DNA of 64,000 bases from Dyella_A sp050749815 (GTDB lineage Bacteria > Pseudomonadota > Gammaproteobacteria > Xanthomonadales > Rhodanobacteraceae), in the NCBI RefSeq assembly GCF_050749815.1, contig NZ_CP192735.1, forward strand, positions 310,001 through 374,000, given 5' to 3'. The position numbers were made by a program, and so were the translations under genes. Shown here piece after piece: positions 35,313 to 44,680 of this stretch. Within the stretch, counting starts at the first letter, position 1. Every line of letters starts with the position of its first letter. The notes below the pieces were generated by a model. It worked only from the letters and a program-made list of their open reading frames with translations. It made no database searches and had not been told where the DNA came from.

Positions 35313-35705
35313 ATGAGTGCACCCATCGACAACCTGTTCGGCATCCACACCCAGGCCTTGGGTCTGTGGCAGCGCCGCAGTGAAGTGCTGGCCGGCAACC
35401 TGGCCAATGCCGACACGCCCGGCTACCAGGCGCGCGATCTCGATTTCCGCGCTGCGCTGATGCAGGCCAGCGGCCGCTCCGAAGGGCTGGCGCTGAGCAC
35501 GCCCACGGCCGGTCAGGTCGATCCCTCCGCGCAGGCCGCGGACAAGCTGATGTGGCGCAACCCGACCCAGCCCAGCATGGACGGCAACACCGTCGACGAG
35601 CAGGTCGAGCAGGCTAACTTCGCCGCCAACGGCGTGCACTACCAGGCCTCGCTGGCCTTCATCACCGCGCAGATCCGCATGCTGCGCACCGCGATCACCG
35701 GGTAA
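35313..35705 (+). CDS. flgB: Flagellar basal-body proximal rod protein FlgB
   Basis: A 130-residue proximal rod subunit, exported by the flagellar secretion apparatus. The rod N-terminal signature RRSEVLAGNLANADTPGYQARDLDF is present in the first 40 residues, and the C-terminal helix (YQASLAFITAQIRMLRTAI) closes the coiled coil. First gene of the flgB-flgL operon, six bases from flgC. Confidence 0.95.
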   Translation: MSAPIDNLFGIHTQALGLWQRRSEVLAGNLANADTPGYQARDLDFRAALMQASGRSEGLALSTPTAGQVDPSAQAADKLMWRNPTQPSMDGNTVDEQVEQANFAANGVHYQASLAFITAQIRMLRTAITG

Positions 35706-35710
35706 CCGCC

Positions 35711-36133
35711 ATGTCGATGTTCAAGATTTTCGATACCGCAGGCTCCGGCATGGCCGCGCAGTCGCTGCGGCTCAACACCGTGGCCAGCAATCTCGCCAAC
35801 GCCGACAGCGTGTCCAGCACCCAGCAGGGCGCCTACCGCGCGAAGGAGCCGCTGTTCGCCGCGGTGAAGCAGCGCGTGGAAGGGGCGATGGCCGATGCCG
35901 GCACGGTCGGCGTCAAGGTGGATGGCGTCACCCAGAGCCAGGCGGCGATCCCCAGCCGTTACGAGCCCGGCAACCCCATGGCCGACGCCAACGGCTACGT
36001 CTACGGCAGCAACGTCAACCCCGTCGACGAGCTGGTCAACATGATTTCTGCCTCGCGTTCGTACCAGAACAACGTCGAGGTGATGAACACCACCAAGCAG
36101 TTGATGGTGAAAACCCTCGACCTCGGCAAGTAG
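35711..36133 (+). CDS. flgC: Flagellar basal-body proximal rod protein FlgC
   Basis: A 140-residue rod protein. It begins with FKIFDTAGSGMAAQSLRLNTVASNLANADSVSS (start region of the rod family) and ends with NPVDELVNMISASRSYQNNVEVMNTTKQLMVKTL-like C-terminal helix (key residues NMISASR and YQNN). Located five bases after flgB and before flgD, as in all related clusters. Confidence 0.95.
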   Translation: MSMFKIFDTAGSGMAAQSLRLNTVASNLANADSVSSTQQGAYRAKEPLFAAVKQRVEGAMADAGTVGVKVDGVTQSQAAIPSRYEPGNPMADANGYVYGSNVNPVDELVNMISASRSYQNNVEVMNTTKQLMVKTLDLGK

Positions 36134-36150
36134 TCCGACGGAGTCCACGC

Positions 36151-36825
36151 ATGACCATCAACACCAACAACACCACCGGCACGGCCGGCAGCGGCAACGC
36201 GGCCGGCCAGGCCAGCAAGGCGGCCAGCGCCGGCGGCATGACGCAGAGCGATTTTCTCAAGCTGATGACCGCCCAGCTGCAGGCGCAGGACCCCACCAAC
36301 CCGGTGGACAACAACCAGTTCGTCTCGCAGATGGCGCAGTTCAGCCAGCTGCAGTCGAGCCAGGACATGGTCAGCGCGGTGAACACGCTCAACAGCACGG
36401 TGAACGGCGCACTGCAGACCTCGCAGGTGCTCGGCTCGTCCAACCTGGTCGACCGCCAGGTGGTGGTGCCGGCCTCGACGATCAACTACAGCGGCACAGC
36501 GGTCAGCGGCGCGGCCAACGTCACCGTGCCGGGCAAACTCACCGTCAACATCATCAATGCCAACGGCGACGTGGTGCGCACGATGGCCGTGGACGCGCCC
36601 AGTTCCGGGCTCACCCAGTTCAGCTGGGACGGCAAGGACGACGCCGGCAACGCGCTGCCCTCTGGCAGCTACAAGATGGCCGCCAGCAACGGTGGCAGTT
36701 CGTTCGATACCTATGTCGCCGGCAAGGTGACCGCCGTGGGCTACGGCGGCAGCGACGTGGGCACCTATCTGCAGGTGGCTGGCGTGGGCGGCGTCGCGCT
36801 CAGCCAGGTGGCCCAGATCCTCTGA
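36151..36825 (+). CDS. flgD: Flagellar hook-capping / assembly scaffold protein FlgD
   Basis: A 224-residue protein that caps the growing hook and directs FlgE assembly. The conserved N-terminal part (SDFLKLMTAQLQAQDP near residue 32, then NNQFVSQMAQFSQLQ) is followed by a Tudor-like/FnIII part with FSWDGKDDAGNALPSGSY near 155. A GGAG ribosome-binding site precedes the ATG. Confidence 0.95.
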   Translation: MTINTNNTTGTAGSGNAAGQASKAASAGGMTQSDFLKLMTAQLQAQDPTNPVDNNQFVSQMAQFSQLQSSQDMVSAVNTLNSTVNGALQTSQVLGSSNLVDRQVVVPASTINYSGTAVSGAANVTVPGKLTVNIINANGDVVRTMAVDAPSSGLTQFSWDGKDDAGNALPSGSYKMAASNGGSSFDTYVAGKVTAVGYGGSDVGTYLQVAGVGGVALSQVAQIL

Positions 36826-36868
36826 CGCACGCGCTGCATCCACATCCCTTATATCGAGGAAACACATC

Positions 36869-38083
36869 ATGGCTCTGAACACCGCGCTCACCGGCATCAA
36901 TGCGGCCCAGTCCGACCTCAACGTCATCGCCAACAACATCGCCAACGCCAACACCACCGGCTTCAAGGGCTCGCGCGCCGAGTTCGCCGACGTGTTCGCG
37001 GTGACCGGCCTGAACCTCAACTCCACCGCCACAGGCAGCGGTGCCCGTCTGCAGGACGTGGCGCAGCAGTTCGCCCAGGGCGACATCGAAACCACCAACA
37101 ACTCGCTGGACATGGCGATCAGCGGTAACGGCTTCTTTGTCGTCAATGACGGCAGCGGCGTGCAATACACCCGCGCCGGCGATTTCAAGAAGAGCCCGGA
37201 CGACTACGTGCAGACCAACACCGGCGCGCGCCTGCAGGTGTATCCGCCCAACGGCCTGGGTGGCTTCGACACCAGTACGCTGACCGACCTGAAGCTGCTC
37301 TCCTCGCAGAGCAACGCCACGGCGACTTCGCTGGTCACGATGAACTCCAATCTGCCGGCCAGCGCCGCCGTGCCGGCGACCGCCTTCAGCACCACCGACG
37401 CCACCTCGTTCAATGCCGCCACGCCGGTGACCGTGTACGACTCTCAGGGTGGCTCGCACCAAGCCACTGTGTACTACGTGAAGACCGCCACCAACGCGTG
37501 GGATGCGCACCTGTACGTGGACGGCAACAACGCCGGCACGCAGTCGCTCACCTTCGACACCAGTGGCAACCTGGCCACGCCGGTGGGCGGCAACCTCGCG
37601 TTCAACCCGATCAGCCTGGGCAACGGCGCCAACCCGTTGACGCTCTCGGTGAACGTCACCAACACCACCCAGTTCGGCACCGACTACTCGGCAGGATCGA
37701 TCAATCAGAACGGCTTCGAGGCCGGCACGCTGTCGAACATCGACATCGATTCGAAGGGCGTGGTGACCGCGTATTACTCGAACAACCAGAGCACACAGCT
37801 GGGCCAGATCGCGATCGCCAACTTCTCCAACGTGCAGGGCCTACGCCAGGTGGGCAACACCACCTGGGCGGCCAGCGGCGACTCCGGTTCGGCGGTGATG
37901 GGCGCGGCGGGCACCGGCACGTTCGGCGATCTGCAGTCCGGTGCGCTGGAGTCGTCCAACACGGCCGACACCACCGCACAGCTGGTCAACATGATCAAGG
38001 CGCAGCGCAACTACCAGGCCAACGCGCAGGTGCTCACCACCGACAACACACTGGCCACCTCGCTGTTCAACGCGGTGCGGTAA
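36869..38083 (+). CDS. flgE: Flagellar hook protein FlgE
   Basis: The 404-residue hook subunit. The N-terminus has LTGINAAQSDLNVIANNIANANTTGFKGS-type rod/hook signature (key IANNIANANTTGFK), the middle has the FlgE-specific VTVYDSQGGSHQATVYYVK domain, and the C-terminus ends with LVNMIKAQRNYQANAQVL. GAGGAAA precedes the ATG. Lengths and order match the family. Confidence 0.95.
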   Translation: MALNTALTGINAAQSDLNVIANNIANANTTGFKGSRAEFADVFAVTGLNLNSTATGSGARLQDVAQQFAQGDIETTNNSLDMAISGNGFFVVNDGSGVQYTRAGDFKKSPDDYVQTNTGARLQVYPPNGLGGFDTSTLTDLKLLSSQSNATATSLVTMNSNLPASAAVPATAFSTTDATSFNAATPVTVYDSQGGSHQATVYYVKTATNAWDAHLYVDGNNAGTQSLTFDTSGNLATPVGGNLAFNPISLGNGANPLTLSVNVTNTTQFGTDYSAGSINQNGFEAGTLSNIDIDSKGVVTAYYSNNQSTQLGQIAIANFSNVQGLRQVGNTTWAASGDSGSAVMGAAGTGTFGDLQSGALESSNTADTTAQLVNMIKAQRNYQANAQVLTTDNTLATSLFNAVR

Positions 38084-38092
38084 TCGATCCCC

Positions 38093-38833
38093 ATGGACCG
38101 TTCCCTCTACGTGGCGATGACCGGGGCGACGCAGATCATGCGCGCCCAGGAAGCCGTGAGTCACAACCTGGCCAACGCCTCCACGGTGGGCTTCAAGAGC
38201 GAGCTGAGCGCGTTCCAGAGCCTGCCGGTGCTGGGGCAGGGCGAGGCCACACGCATCAATGCCGTGGCCCGCGGCATCGGCGCGGACACCACGCAGGGAT
38301 CGGTCACCAGCACCGGGCGCTCGCTCGACGTGGCAGTGCAGGGCAGCGGCTGGATCGCGGTGCAGGCGCCGGACGGTTCGGAAGGCTATACGCGCGCCGG
38401 CGACCTGCAGCTCACCGCCGACGGGCTGCTCACCGACGCCAACGGCAACCCGGTGCTGGGCAACGGCGGGCCGATCAGCCTGCCGGCCAGCGCGCAGCTG
38501 CGCATCGGCGAGGACGGCACGATCTCCACCGTGCCGATCGGCGAGGGCCCGTCCACCGTGGCGGCGCTCGACCGGCTGCGCCTGGTCAATCCCGACCCGA
38601 CCCAGCTGGTGCAGGGCGGTGACGGCCTGATGCACCTGGCCGGCGGCGCTACCGCCACGCCGGATGCCACGGTGCGGGTCACTTCCGGCGCACTGGAGAA
38701 CAGCAACGTCAACGCCTCGTCGGAGCTGGTGAAGATGATCGCGCTCTCGCGCCAGTACGACATGCAGATCAAGTCGATCAAGGCTTCGGAAGACAACGCC
38801 GCGTCGGCATCCAAATTGCTTCAGTCGAGTTGA
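38093..38833 (+). CDS. flgF: Flagellar basal-body rod protein FlgF
   Basis: A 246-residue proximal rod protein. It starts MDRSLYVAMTGATQIMRAQ and has the rod motif SHNLANASTVGFKSE, GRSLDVAVQGSGWIAVQ and the C-terminal ELVKMIALSRQYDMQIK. It begins nine bases after flgE with no clear ribosome-binding site, suggesting translational coupling. Confidence 0.95.
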   Translation: MDRSLYVAMTGATQIMRAQEAVSHNLANASTVGFKSELSAFQSLPVLGQGEATRINAVARGIGADTTQGSVTSTGRSLDVAVQGSGWIAVQAPDGSEGYTRAGDLQLTADGLLTDANGNPVLGNGGPISLPASAQLRIGEDGTISTVPIGEGPSTVAALDRLRLVNPDPTQLVQGGDGLMHLAGGATATPDATVRVTSGALENSNVNASSELVKMIALSRQYDMQIKSIKASEDNAASASKLLQSS

Positions 38834-38869
38834 TGACGGGTTGCCGTCACCGCTCAGGAGTCAAAAACC

Positions 38870-39655
38870 ATGCTTTCCTCCCTCTGGATCGCCAAGACCG
38901 GCCTCGATGCGCAGCAGACGCGCATGGACGTCATCTCCAACAACCTGGCCAACGCCAACACCACCGGCTTCAAGAGCTCGCGCGCGGCGTTCCAGGATCT
39001 GATGTACCAGAACCGCGCCCAGCCCGGCGCGCAGACCACCGAGCAGACGCTGTCGCCGTCGGGCCTGATGCTGGGCACCGGCGTGCGCGTGGTCGGCACG
39101 GAGAAGCTGTTCACCCAGGGTGGCATCAGCCAGACCGGCAACTCGCTGGACGTGGCGATCCAGGGCCGCGGCTTCCTGCAGGTGTCGATGCCTGACGGCA
39201 CCGTGGCCTACACCCGTGACGGCTCGCTGCATACCGACGCCAATGGCCAGCTGGTCACCGCCGACGGCTACGCGCTGGATCCGGCGATCACCCTGCCGAC
39301 CGGCGTGCAGAGCATCTCCATCGGTGCCGACGGCACGGTGTCGGCGACCACCGCCGGCTCGGCCGCCTCGGTGCAGGTGGGTACGCTGCAGCTGGCCGAC
39401 TTCGTCAATCCCGCCGGCTTGCAGGCGCAGGGCGGCAACCTGTTCCTGGAGACCGCCTCCAGCGGCGCGCCGCAGACCGGCCAGCCCGGCTTGAACGGCA
39501 TGGGCACGCTGATGCAGGGCGCACTCGAGTCCTCCAACGTCAATGTGGTGGAGGAGATGGTCAACATGATCGAGACCCAGCGCACCTACGAAATGAACTC
39601 CAAGGCCATCAGCAGCACCGACCAGATGCTGCAGGACCTCACGGACAAGATGTGA
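38870..39655 (+). CDS. flgG: Flagellar basal-body distal rod protein FlgG
   Basis: A 261-residue distal rod subunit beginning MLSSLWIAKTGLDAQQTRM, with the rod motif SNNLANANTTGFKSSRAAFQDL, the FlgG-typical YQNRAQPGAQTTE and GNSLDVAIQGRGFLQV, and the C-terminal EEMVNMIETQRTYEMNSK. CAGGAG precedes the ATG. It overlaps the start of flgH. Confidence 0.96.
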   Translation: MLSSLWIAKTGLDAQQTRMDVISNNLANANTTGFKSSRAAFQDLMYQNRAQPGAQTTEQTLSPSGLMLGTGVRVVGTEKLFTQGGISQTGNSLDVAIQGRGFLQVSMPDGTVAYTRDGSLHTDANGQLVTADGYALDPAITLPTGVQSISIGADGTVSATTAGSAASVQVGTLQLADFVNPAGLQAQGGNLFLETASSGAPQTGQPGLNGMGTLMQGALESSNVNVVEEMVNMIETQRTYEMNSKAISSTDQMLQDLTDKM

Positions 39656-40350
39656 GCACGCCCATGCGCCCGATCACTTCGCTTCTTCGCCTGGGTGCCG
39701 CCGTGGCCGCGCTCGCGCTGGCCGGCTGCGCCACGATGGGTTCGTCGGCCGACGACGGTCAGTGGGCCGCCACCGCGCCGGTGCAGCCGCAGGCCGCGCC
39801 GGTGGCCGATGGCTCGATCTACCACGACGCCAGCAACATGGAGCTGTTCGCCGATCCGCGCGCGCATCGCGTGGGCGACATCCTCACCATCGTGCTGCAG
39901 GAAAGCACCCAGGCCAGCAAGAAGGCCACCACCAGCACCAGCAAGAAAGACAAGACGTCGCTCGATGCGCCGACCATCCTCGGCCAGGGCGTCACGCTCA
40001 ACGGCAACCCGGCCAGCATCGGCCTCAGCGGCGATCGCAGCTTCGCCGGCGATGGCTCCTCCAGCCAGAGCAACCAGCTCAGCGGCCAGATCACCGTCAC
40101 GGTGGCGCAGCGCCTGTCCAACGGCAACCTGGTAGTGCGCGGCGAGAAGTGGCTAACCATCAACCAGGGCCAGGAAATGGTGCGCATCTCCGGCATCGTG
40201 CGCCCGCAGGACATCAACCCGGACAACAGCGTGTCGTCCAGCCGCGTGGCCGATGCGCGCATCGCCTACACCGGCCGCGGCTCGCTGGCCGATGCCAACA
40301 CCCAGGGCTGGCTGTCGCGCTTCTTCAATTCCAAGTGGATGCCGTTCTGA
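39652..40350 (+). CDS. flgH: Flagellar L-ring lipoprotein FlgH
   Basis: Outer-membrane L-ring subunit, 232 residues from the GTG that overlaps the flgG stop; an ATG at 39664 (MRPITSLLRLG) is an equally possible start. A lipobox LAGC follows the hydrophobic core. The L-ring domain shows DPRAHRVGDILTIVLQESTQASKKA and LVVRGEKWLTINQGQEMVRISGIVRPQDI. A REP-like element separates it from flgI. Confidence 0.94.
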   Translation: MSTPMRPITSLLRLGAAVAALALAGCATMGSSADDGQWAATAPVQPQAAPVADGSIYHDASNMELFADPRAHRVGDILTIVLQESTQASKKATTSTSKKDKTSLDAPTILGQGVTLNGNPASIGLSGDRSFAGDGSSSQSNQLSGQITVTVAQRLSNGNLVVRGEKWLTINQGQEMVRISGIVRPQDINPDNSVSSSRVADARIAYTGRGSLADANTQGWLSRFFNSKWMPF

Positions 40351-40382
40351 TGCGCGCGCCCCCCGTCACCGCCCACGCCCCG

Positions 40383-40469
40383 GTAGGAGCCCGCTCGCGG
40401 GCGATGCTCCTGCTCCTGATCCCCATCGAAGGCAACAGCCAAGAGCATCGCCCGCGAGCGGGCTCCTAC
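40383..40469. repeat. REP-like palindromic element between flgH and flgI
   Basis: A perfect 26-base inverted repeat (40383-40408 and 40444-40469), arms starting GTAGGAGCCCGCTCGCGGGC, with a 35-base loop. Arms and parts of the loop (GCTCCTGATCC, GCCAAGAGCAT) recur at 63411-63492 and the plan recurs at 9603. It interrupts the flg operon and could act as a processing or attenuation signal between flgH and flgI. Confidence 0.8.
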
Positions 40470-40510
40470 AGGGATTGCGGTGCTTTCACCCATTCTTCGA
40501 GCACGCACGC

Positions 40511-41785
40511 ATGAAAACCCGCCAGCTGATGAGGCACTTGCGCAATCATGCCGTCCCGGCGTCGGTGCATGCGCCGTACGAGCATCGCGCGCACGAGCCG
40601 GCTGTGCCGGGCCAGCCGCTGGGCGATCGGGCGGCCGACGCCCTGCGCCGCAGCGAGATGCGCCGGTCGCTGCTGCGCTGGCGCAGCTTCGGCACCACGG
40701 TGCTGATGCTGCTCGCCGTGGCGCTGGCCACGCCGGTGCATGCGGACAAGATCCGTGACCTCGCCTCGGTCGGTGGCGTGCGCAACAACCAGCTGATCGG
40801 TTATGGCCTTGTGGTCGGTCTGGACGGCTCGGGCGACCAGACCACGCAGGCGCCGTTCACCACGCAGAGCCTGGAGAACATGCTGCAGCAGTTCGGCATC
40901 GTGGTGCCGGCCAACGCGCGCCCGCAGCTGAAGAACGCGGCCGCGGTGATCGTCACCGCCGACCTGCCGCCGTTCGCCAAGCCCGGCCAGACGATCGACG
41001 TCACCGTGGCCTCGATCGGCAACGCCAAGACGCTGCGCGGCGGTCAGTTGCTGATGGCGCCGCTGAAGGGCGCCGACGGCAACACCTACGCGATCGCCCA
41101 GGGCAGCGTGGTGATCGGCGGCATCAGCGCGCAGGGTAAGAGCGGCTCCAGCGTGCAGGTGAACATCTCCGACTCCGGCCGCATTCCCAACGGCGCCACG
41201 GTCGAGCGCAGCGTACCCTCGGCGTTCGGTAACGGCGGCGACCTCATGCTCAACCTCAACACGCCCGATTTCACCACTGCCTCGCGCGTGGTGAAGGCGA
41301 TCAATGCCGCCTACGGCGCGGGTACCGCCAACGCCATCGACGGCGGCTCGATCGCCGTGCGCAGCCCGATGGATCCGTCGCAGAAGGTGGCATGGCTGGG
41401 CGACATCCAGAACATCGACGTGACCCCGGCCGACGCGCCCGCCCGCGTGGTGGTGAATTCGCGCACCGGCACCGTGGTGATCGGTTCGGATGTGCGCGTG
41501 AGCGCCGCCGCGGTGGCGCACGGCTCGATCCAGGTGACCATCAGCGAGCAGCCGCTAGTGAGTCAGCCCAATGCTTTCAGCAAGGGCCAGACGACGGTGG
41601 TGCCGTCCAGCGACGTGCGCGTAAGCGAGGACGGCGGCCACATGTTCAAGTTCGGCCCCGGCGTGAGCCTGGACACCATCGTGCGCGCGGTGAACCAGGT
41701 GGGTGCCGCGCCCAGCGATCTCATCTCCATCCTGCAGGCGCTCAAGCAGGCCGGTGCGCTGCACGCGGAGCTGGTGGTGATCTGA
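40511..41785 (+). CDS. flgI: Flagellar P-ring protein FlgI
   Basis: Periplasmic P-ring subunit. The mature part begins DKIRDLASVGGVRNNQLIGYGLVVGL-like (key DLASVGGVR and GYGLVVGLDGSGDQT) and runs to the conserved C-terminal SDLISILQALKQAGALHAELVVI region. The signal peptide is MRRSLLRWRSFG followed by a hydrophobic core ending VHA. That Met (40658) gives 375 residues, the normal length; the ATG at 40511 gives 424 and adds 49 residues before the signal peptide, whose codons have about 86 percent GC at third positions, so the longer start is kept as the outer limit. Neither start has a strong ribosome-binding site. Confidence 0.9.
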   Translation: MKTRQLMRHLRNHAVPASVHAPYEHRAHEPAVPGQPLGDRAADALRRSEMRRSLLRWRSFGTTVLMLLAVALATPVHADKIRDLASVGGVRNNQLIGYGLVVGLDGSGDQTTQAPFTTQSLENMLQQFGIVVPANARPQLKNAAAVIVTADLPPFAKPGQTIDVTVASIGNAKTLRGGQLLMAPLKGADGNTYAIAQGSVVIGGISAQGKSGSSVQVNISDSGRIPNGATVERSVPSAFGNGGDLMLNLNTPDFTTASRVVKAINAAYGAGTANAIDGGSIAVRSPMDPSQKVAWLGDIQNIDVTPADAPARVVVNSRTGTVVIGSDVRVSAAAVAHGSIQVTISEQPLVSQPNAFSKGQTTVVPSSDVRVSEDGGHMFKFGPGVSLDTIVRAVNQVGAAPSDLISILQALKQAGALHAELVVI

Positions 41786-41786
41786 C

Positions 41787-42773
41787 ATGGCCTCCGGCAT
41801 CGACTCCGCTGCGCAGAACGTCAACACCTGGACCGACCTGTCCGGCTTCAACGCGCTGCGCCAGAGCGCGCAGGCCGACGCGAAGTCGGCGCTCCCGGTG
41901 GTGGCCAAGCAGTTCGAGTCGATCTTCACCCAGATGGTGCTGAAGTCGATGCGCGACGCCAATTTCGGCGATCCGAACTTCGACAGCCAGGCTGGCGACT
42001 CCTGGCAGGGTCTGGCCGATCACCAGCTGGCGGTGACCTTGTCCAACCAGGGGCATGGCCTGGGTATCGCCGAAATGCTGGTGCGCCAGCTCGGCGGCAA
42101 GGCGGCACCGGCGAGTCCCGGTGCGGCCGGACTGGCGCCGCCCTCGGGGGCGTCCGCAGCGCCTTCCGGCACCGATGGCGACGATGGCTGGTTGTCCCGG
42201 CTGGGCTCGGTGGCTCGCTCGGCCGGGTCCGCGGCCGTGAGGGCCGCTTCGCACTTCATTCCGGGCGACCCGGCCGATTTCGTCACCAAGATGGCGCCGT
42301 TCGCGCAGAAGGCGGCCGAGAAGCTCGGCGTCTCGGTGCGCGCGGTGCTGGCGCAGGCCGCGCTGGAAACCCAGTGGGGCAAGCACATGCCGCAGCACGG
42401 CGACGGCACGCCCAGCTACAACCTGTTCGGCATGAAAGCCGGCTCCAGCTGGGACGGCGAGCGGATCAGCGTGCCCACGCTGGAAGTGGAGGGCGGGGTG
42501 CCGGTGCGCAAGCGCGCGGCGTTCCGCGCCTACGAATCGCCGGCGCAGTCGTTCGACGACTACGCCCGCCTGCTCGGTGACAACCCGCGTTACGCGCAGG
42601 CGCTGGGCAAGGGCGACGACGTGGCCGGGTTTGCCCGTGGACTGGTGCAGGGCGGTTACGCCACCGACCCGTCCTACGCCCACAAGATCGCCGCCATCGC
42701 CAACAGCCCGGCAATGCGCCAGGCGCTGGACGCGCTCAAGAACGGCGCCGGCGCGCCGACATCCCTCGAATGA
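41787..42773 (+). CDS. flgJ: Flagellar rod-capping muramidase FlgJ
   Basis: A 328-residue two-domain protein. The N-terminal rod-cap domain (about 30-105) has VAKQFESIFTQMVLKSMRDANF; the C-terminal GH73 glucosaminidase domain (about 165-325) has LAQAALETQWGKHMP with likely catalytic Glu194 and NLFGMKAG. It drills peptidoglycan during rod growth. Starts two bases after flgI. Confidence 0.95.
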   Translation: MASGIDSAAQNVNTWTDLSGFNALRQSAQADAKSALPVVAKQFESIFTQMVLKSMRDANFGDPNFDSQAGDSWQGLADHQLAVTLSNQGHGLGIAEMLVRQLGGKAAPASPGAAGLAPPSGASAAPSGTDGDDGWLSRLGSVARSAGSAAVRAASHFIPGDPADFVTKMAPFAQKAAEKLGVSVRAVLAQAALETQWGKHMPQHGDGTPSYNLFGMKAGSSWDGERISVPTLEVEGGVPVRKRAAFRAYESPAQSFDDYARLLGDNPRYAQALGKGDDVAGFARGLVQGGYATDPSYAHKIAAIANSPAMRQALDALKNGAGAPTSLE

Positions 42774-42791
42774 AGCGCCCAGGACTGATCC

Positions 42792-44675
42792 ATGGCTAAC
42801 CTGCTCAGCACCGGCATCTCCGGCCTCAATGCGGCCCAGGTGGCGCTCAATACGGTCGGCAACAACATCACCAACGCCGGCACCGATGGCTACAGCCGCG
42901 AGGTGGTGCGCCAAGCCGAGCGCGTGGCGCCGCCGTCGAACCGTTTCACCGTGGGCAACGGCGTGGACGTGGTGGCGGTAGAGCGCGCCTACTCCAGCTA
43001 TCTCACCAGCGCCGTGTGGAGCAGCAACGCGAACCTCTCGCGCGCCACCGCGTACAACGACCTGGCCACCACGCTCAACAGCATGCTCAGCGCCAGCGGC
43101 GACCTGCAGGGCGCGCTGGACAACTTCTACGGTGCCTTCGATACCGTGGCCAACGCCTCGGCAGCGGGTGATACGTCTGCCCGGCAGGCGCTGCTGGGCA
43201 ACGCCTCCACCGTCGCCTCTGTGTTCACCACGCTGGGCGCGCAGCTGGACAGCCAGCAGAAGCAGATCAACGGTCAGATCACCAACACCGTCAAAGGCAT
43301 CAACAGCACGCTGGACAACATCGCCAGCCTCAACCGCAAGATCCACGACAGCCTCGGCAGCGGCACGCCGAACGCGCTGCTGGATCAGCGCGACGCGCTG
43401 GTCAACAGCCTGTCCGGCTACCTCGGCGTCACCGCCGTGAGCGAGGCCGACGGCACCTACAGCGTCTACAGCAGCAGCGGACAGAGCCTGGTCAGCGGCA
43501 GCCATGCGTTCAAGCTGTCCACCGGCAGCGACACGTACGACACGGCACGCGTGAATGTGCTCGACAGCAGCGGCGGCGACATCACCTCGCGCATCAGCGG
43601 CGGTTCGCTCGGCGCCTTGCTCGACTACCGCAGCAATGTGCTGGACAGCGCGCAGAATCGTCTCGGTCAGGCGGCGATCGGCCTGGCCACCAGCGTCAAC
43701 GCGCAGCAGGGCAAGGGCCTGGATCTCAACGGCCAGCTCGGCAAGCCGATCTTCGCGCTGCCCGCGCCGCAGGCGCTTCCCGCCGCCAGCAACGCGGGCA
43801 CGGCCACAGTGGCCGCGCAGGTAACGGACGTCGCAGCACTGGACAGCGCCGACTACACGCTGCGTTACGACGGCAGCGCCTGGAGCATGACCACCACCGG
43901 CGGCCAGCCGGTGGCGCTCACCACCAATCCCGACGGCTCGCTCAGCGGCGCGGGCCTCACCCTAGCGGTATCCGGCGCGGCGCAGGCGGGCGACAGCTTC
44001 CGCATCCAGCCGACCCGCAACGCCGCCAGCGGTTTGACGGTGAGCCTCACCGATCCGTCCGGCATCGCCGCCGCGGCAGCCCTGCAAAGCAAGGCTGCCA
44101 GCGCGAACACCGGCAGCAGCGCGGTGTCTTCGCTGCAGGTGACCGACGCCAGCAATCCGGCGCTGCTCACCGGCGTCACGGTGGCCTTTCCCACCGCCGG
44201 CACCTACACCCTCACCGATGCCGGCGGCACCGTGCTGGGTAGCGGCGCGTACACCGCGGGGCAGACGCTGTCGGCCAATGGCTGGAGTCTCACGTTGTCC
44301 GGCGCGCCGGCGGCGGGCGACAGCTTCGCGATCAGCGCCAACAGCAACGGCCTCAACGACAACGCCAACGCGCTGGCGCTGGCCGGCCTCGCCGACACGG
44401 GCGTGCTGGCCGGCGGCAGCCGGTCGGTGATCGACAACTACACCCTGCTCACCACCGAGATCGGCAACGCCGGCTCGCAGGCGGCGAGCAACCTCACGAC
44501 GCAGACCAGCCTGCACGGTCAGGCGATGTCCGCGCAGCAGGCGGTGTCGGGCGTGAACCTCGACGAGGAGGCCGCCAACCTCGTGAAGTACCAGCAGGCC
44601 TACCAGGCTTCGGCGCAAGTGATCTCCACCGCCCAGTCCATCTTCAGCAGCCTGCTCGCTGCCGTGCAGAGGTAA
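42792..44675 (+). CDS. flgK: Flagellar hook-associated protein FlgK (HAP1)
   Basis: A 627-residue hook-filament junction protein. It starts NLLSTGISGLNAAQVALNTVGNNITNAGTDGYSRE-type (key GNNITNAGTDGYSR), and ends with VNLDEEAANLVKYQQAYQASAQVISTAQ-type C-terminal signature (key NLDEEAANL and YQQAYQASA). Chaperoned by FlgN. Confidence 0.95.
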   Translation: MANLLSTGISGLNAAQVALNTVGNNITNAGTDGYSREVVRQAERVAPPSNRFTVGNGVDVVAVERAYSSYLTSAVWSSNANLSRATAYNDLATTLNSMLSASGDLQGALDNFYGAFDTVANASAAGDTSARQALLGNASTVASVFTTLGAQLDSQQKQINGQITNTVKGINSTLDNIASLNRKIHDSLGSGTPNALLDQRDALVNSLSGYLGVTAVSEADGTYSVYSSSGQSLVSGSHAFKLSTGSDTYDTARVNVLDSSGGDITSRISGGSLGALLDYRSNVLDSAQNRLGQAAIGLATSVNAQQGKGLDLNGQLGKPIFALPAPQALPAASNAGTATVAAQVTDVAALDSADYTLRYDGSAWSMTTTGGQPVALTTNPDGSLSGAGLTLAVSGAAQAGDSFRIQPTRNAASGLTVSLTDPSGIAAAAALQSKAASANTGSSAVSSLQVTDASNPALLTGVTVAFPTAGTYTLTDAGGTVLGSGAYTAGQTLSANGWSLTLSGAPAAGDSFAISANSNGLNDNANALALAGLADTGVLAGGSRSVIDNYTLLTTEIGNAGSQAASNLTTQTSLHGQAMSAQQAVSGVNLDEEAANLVKYQQAYQASAQVISTAQSIFSSLLAAVQR

Positions 44676-44680
44676 TCGCC

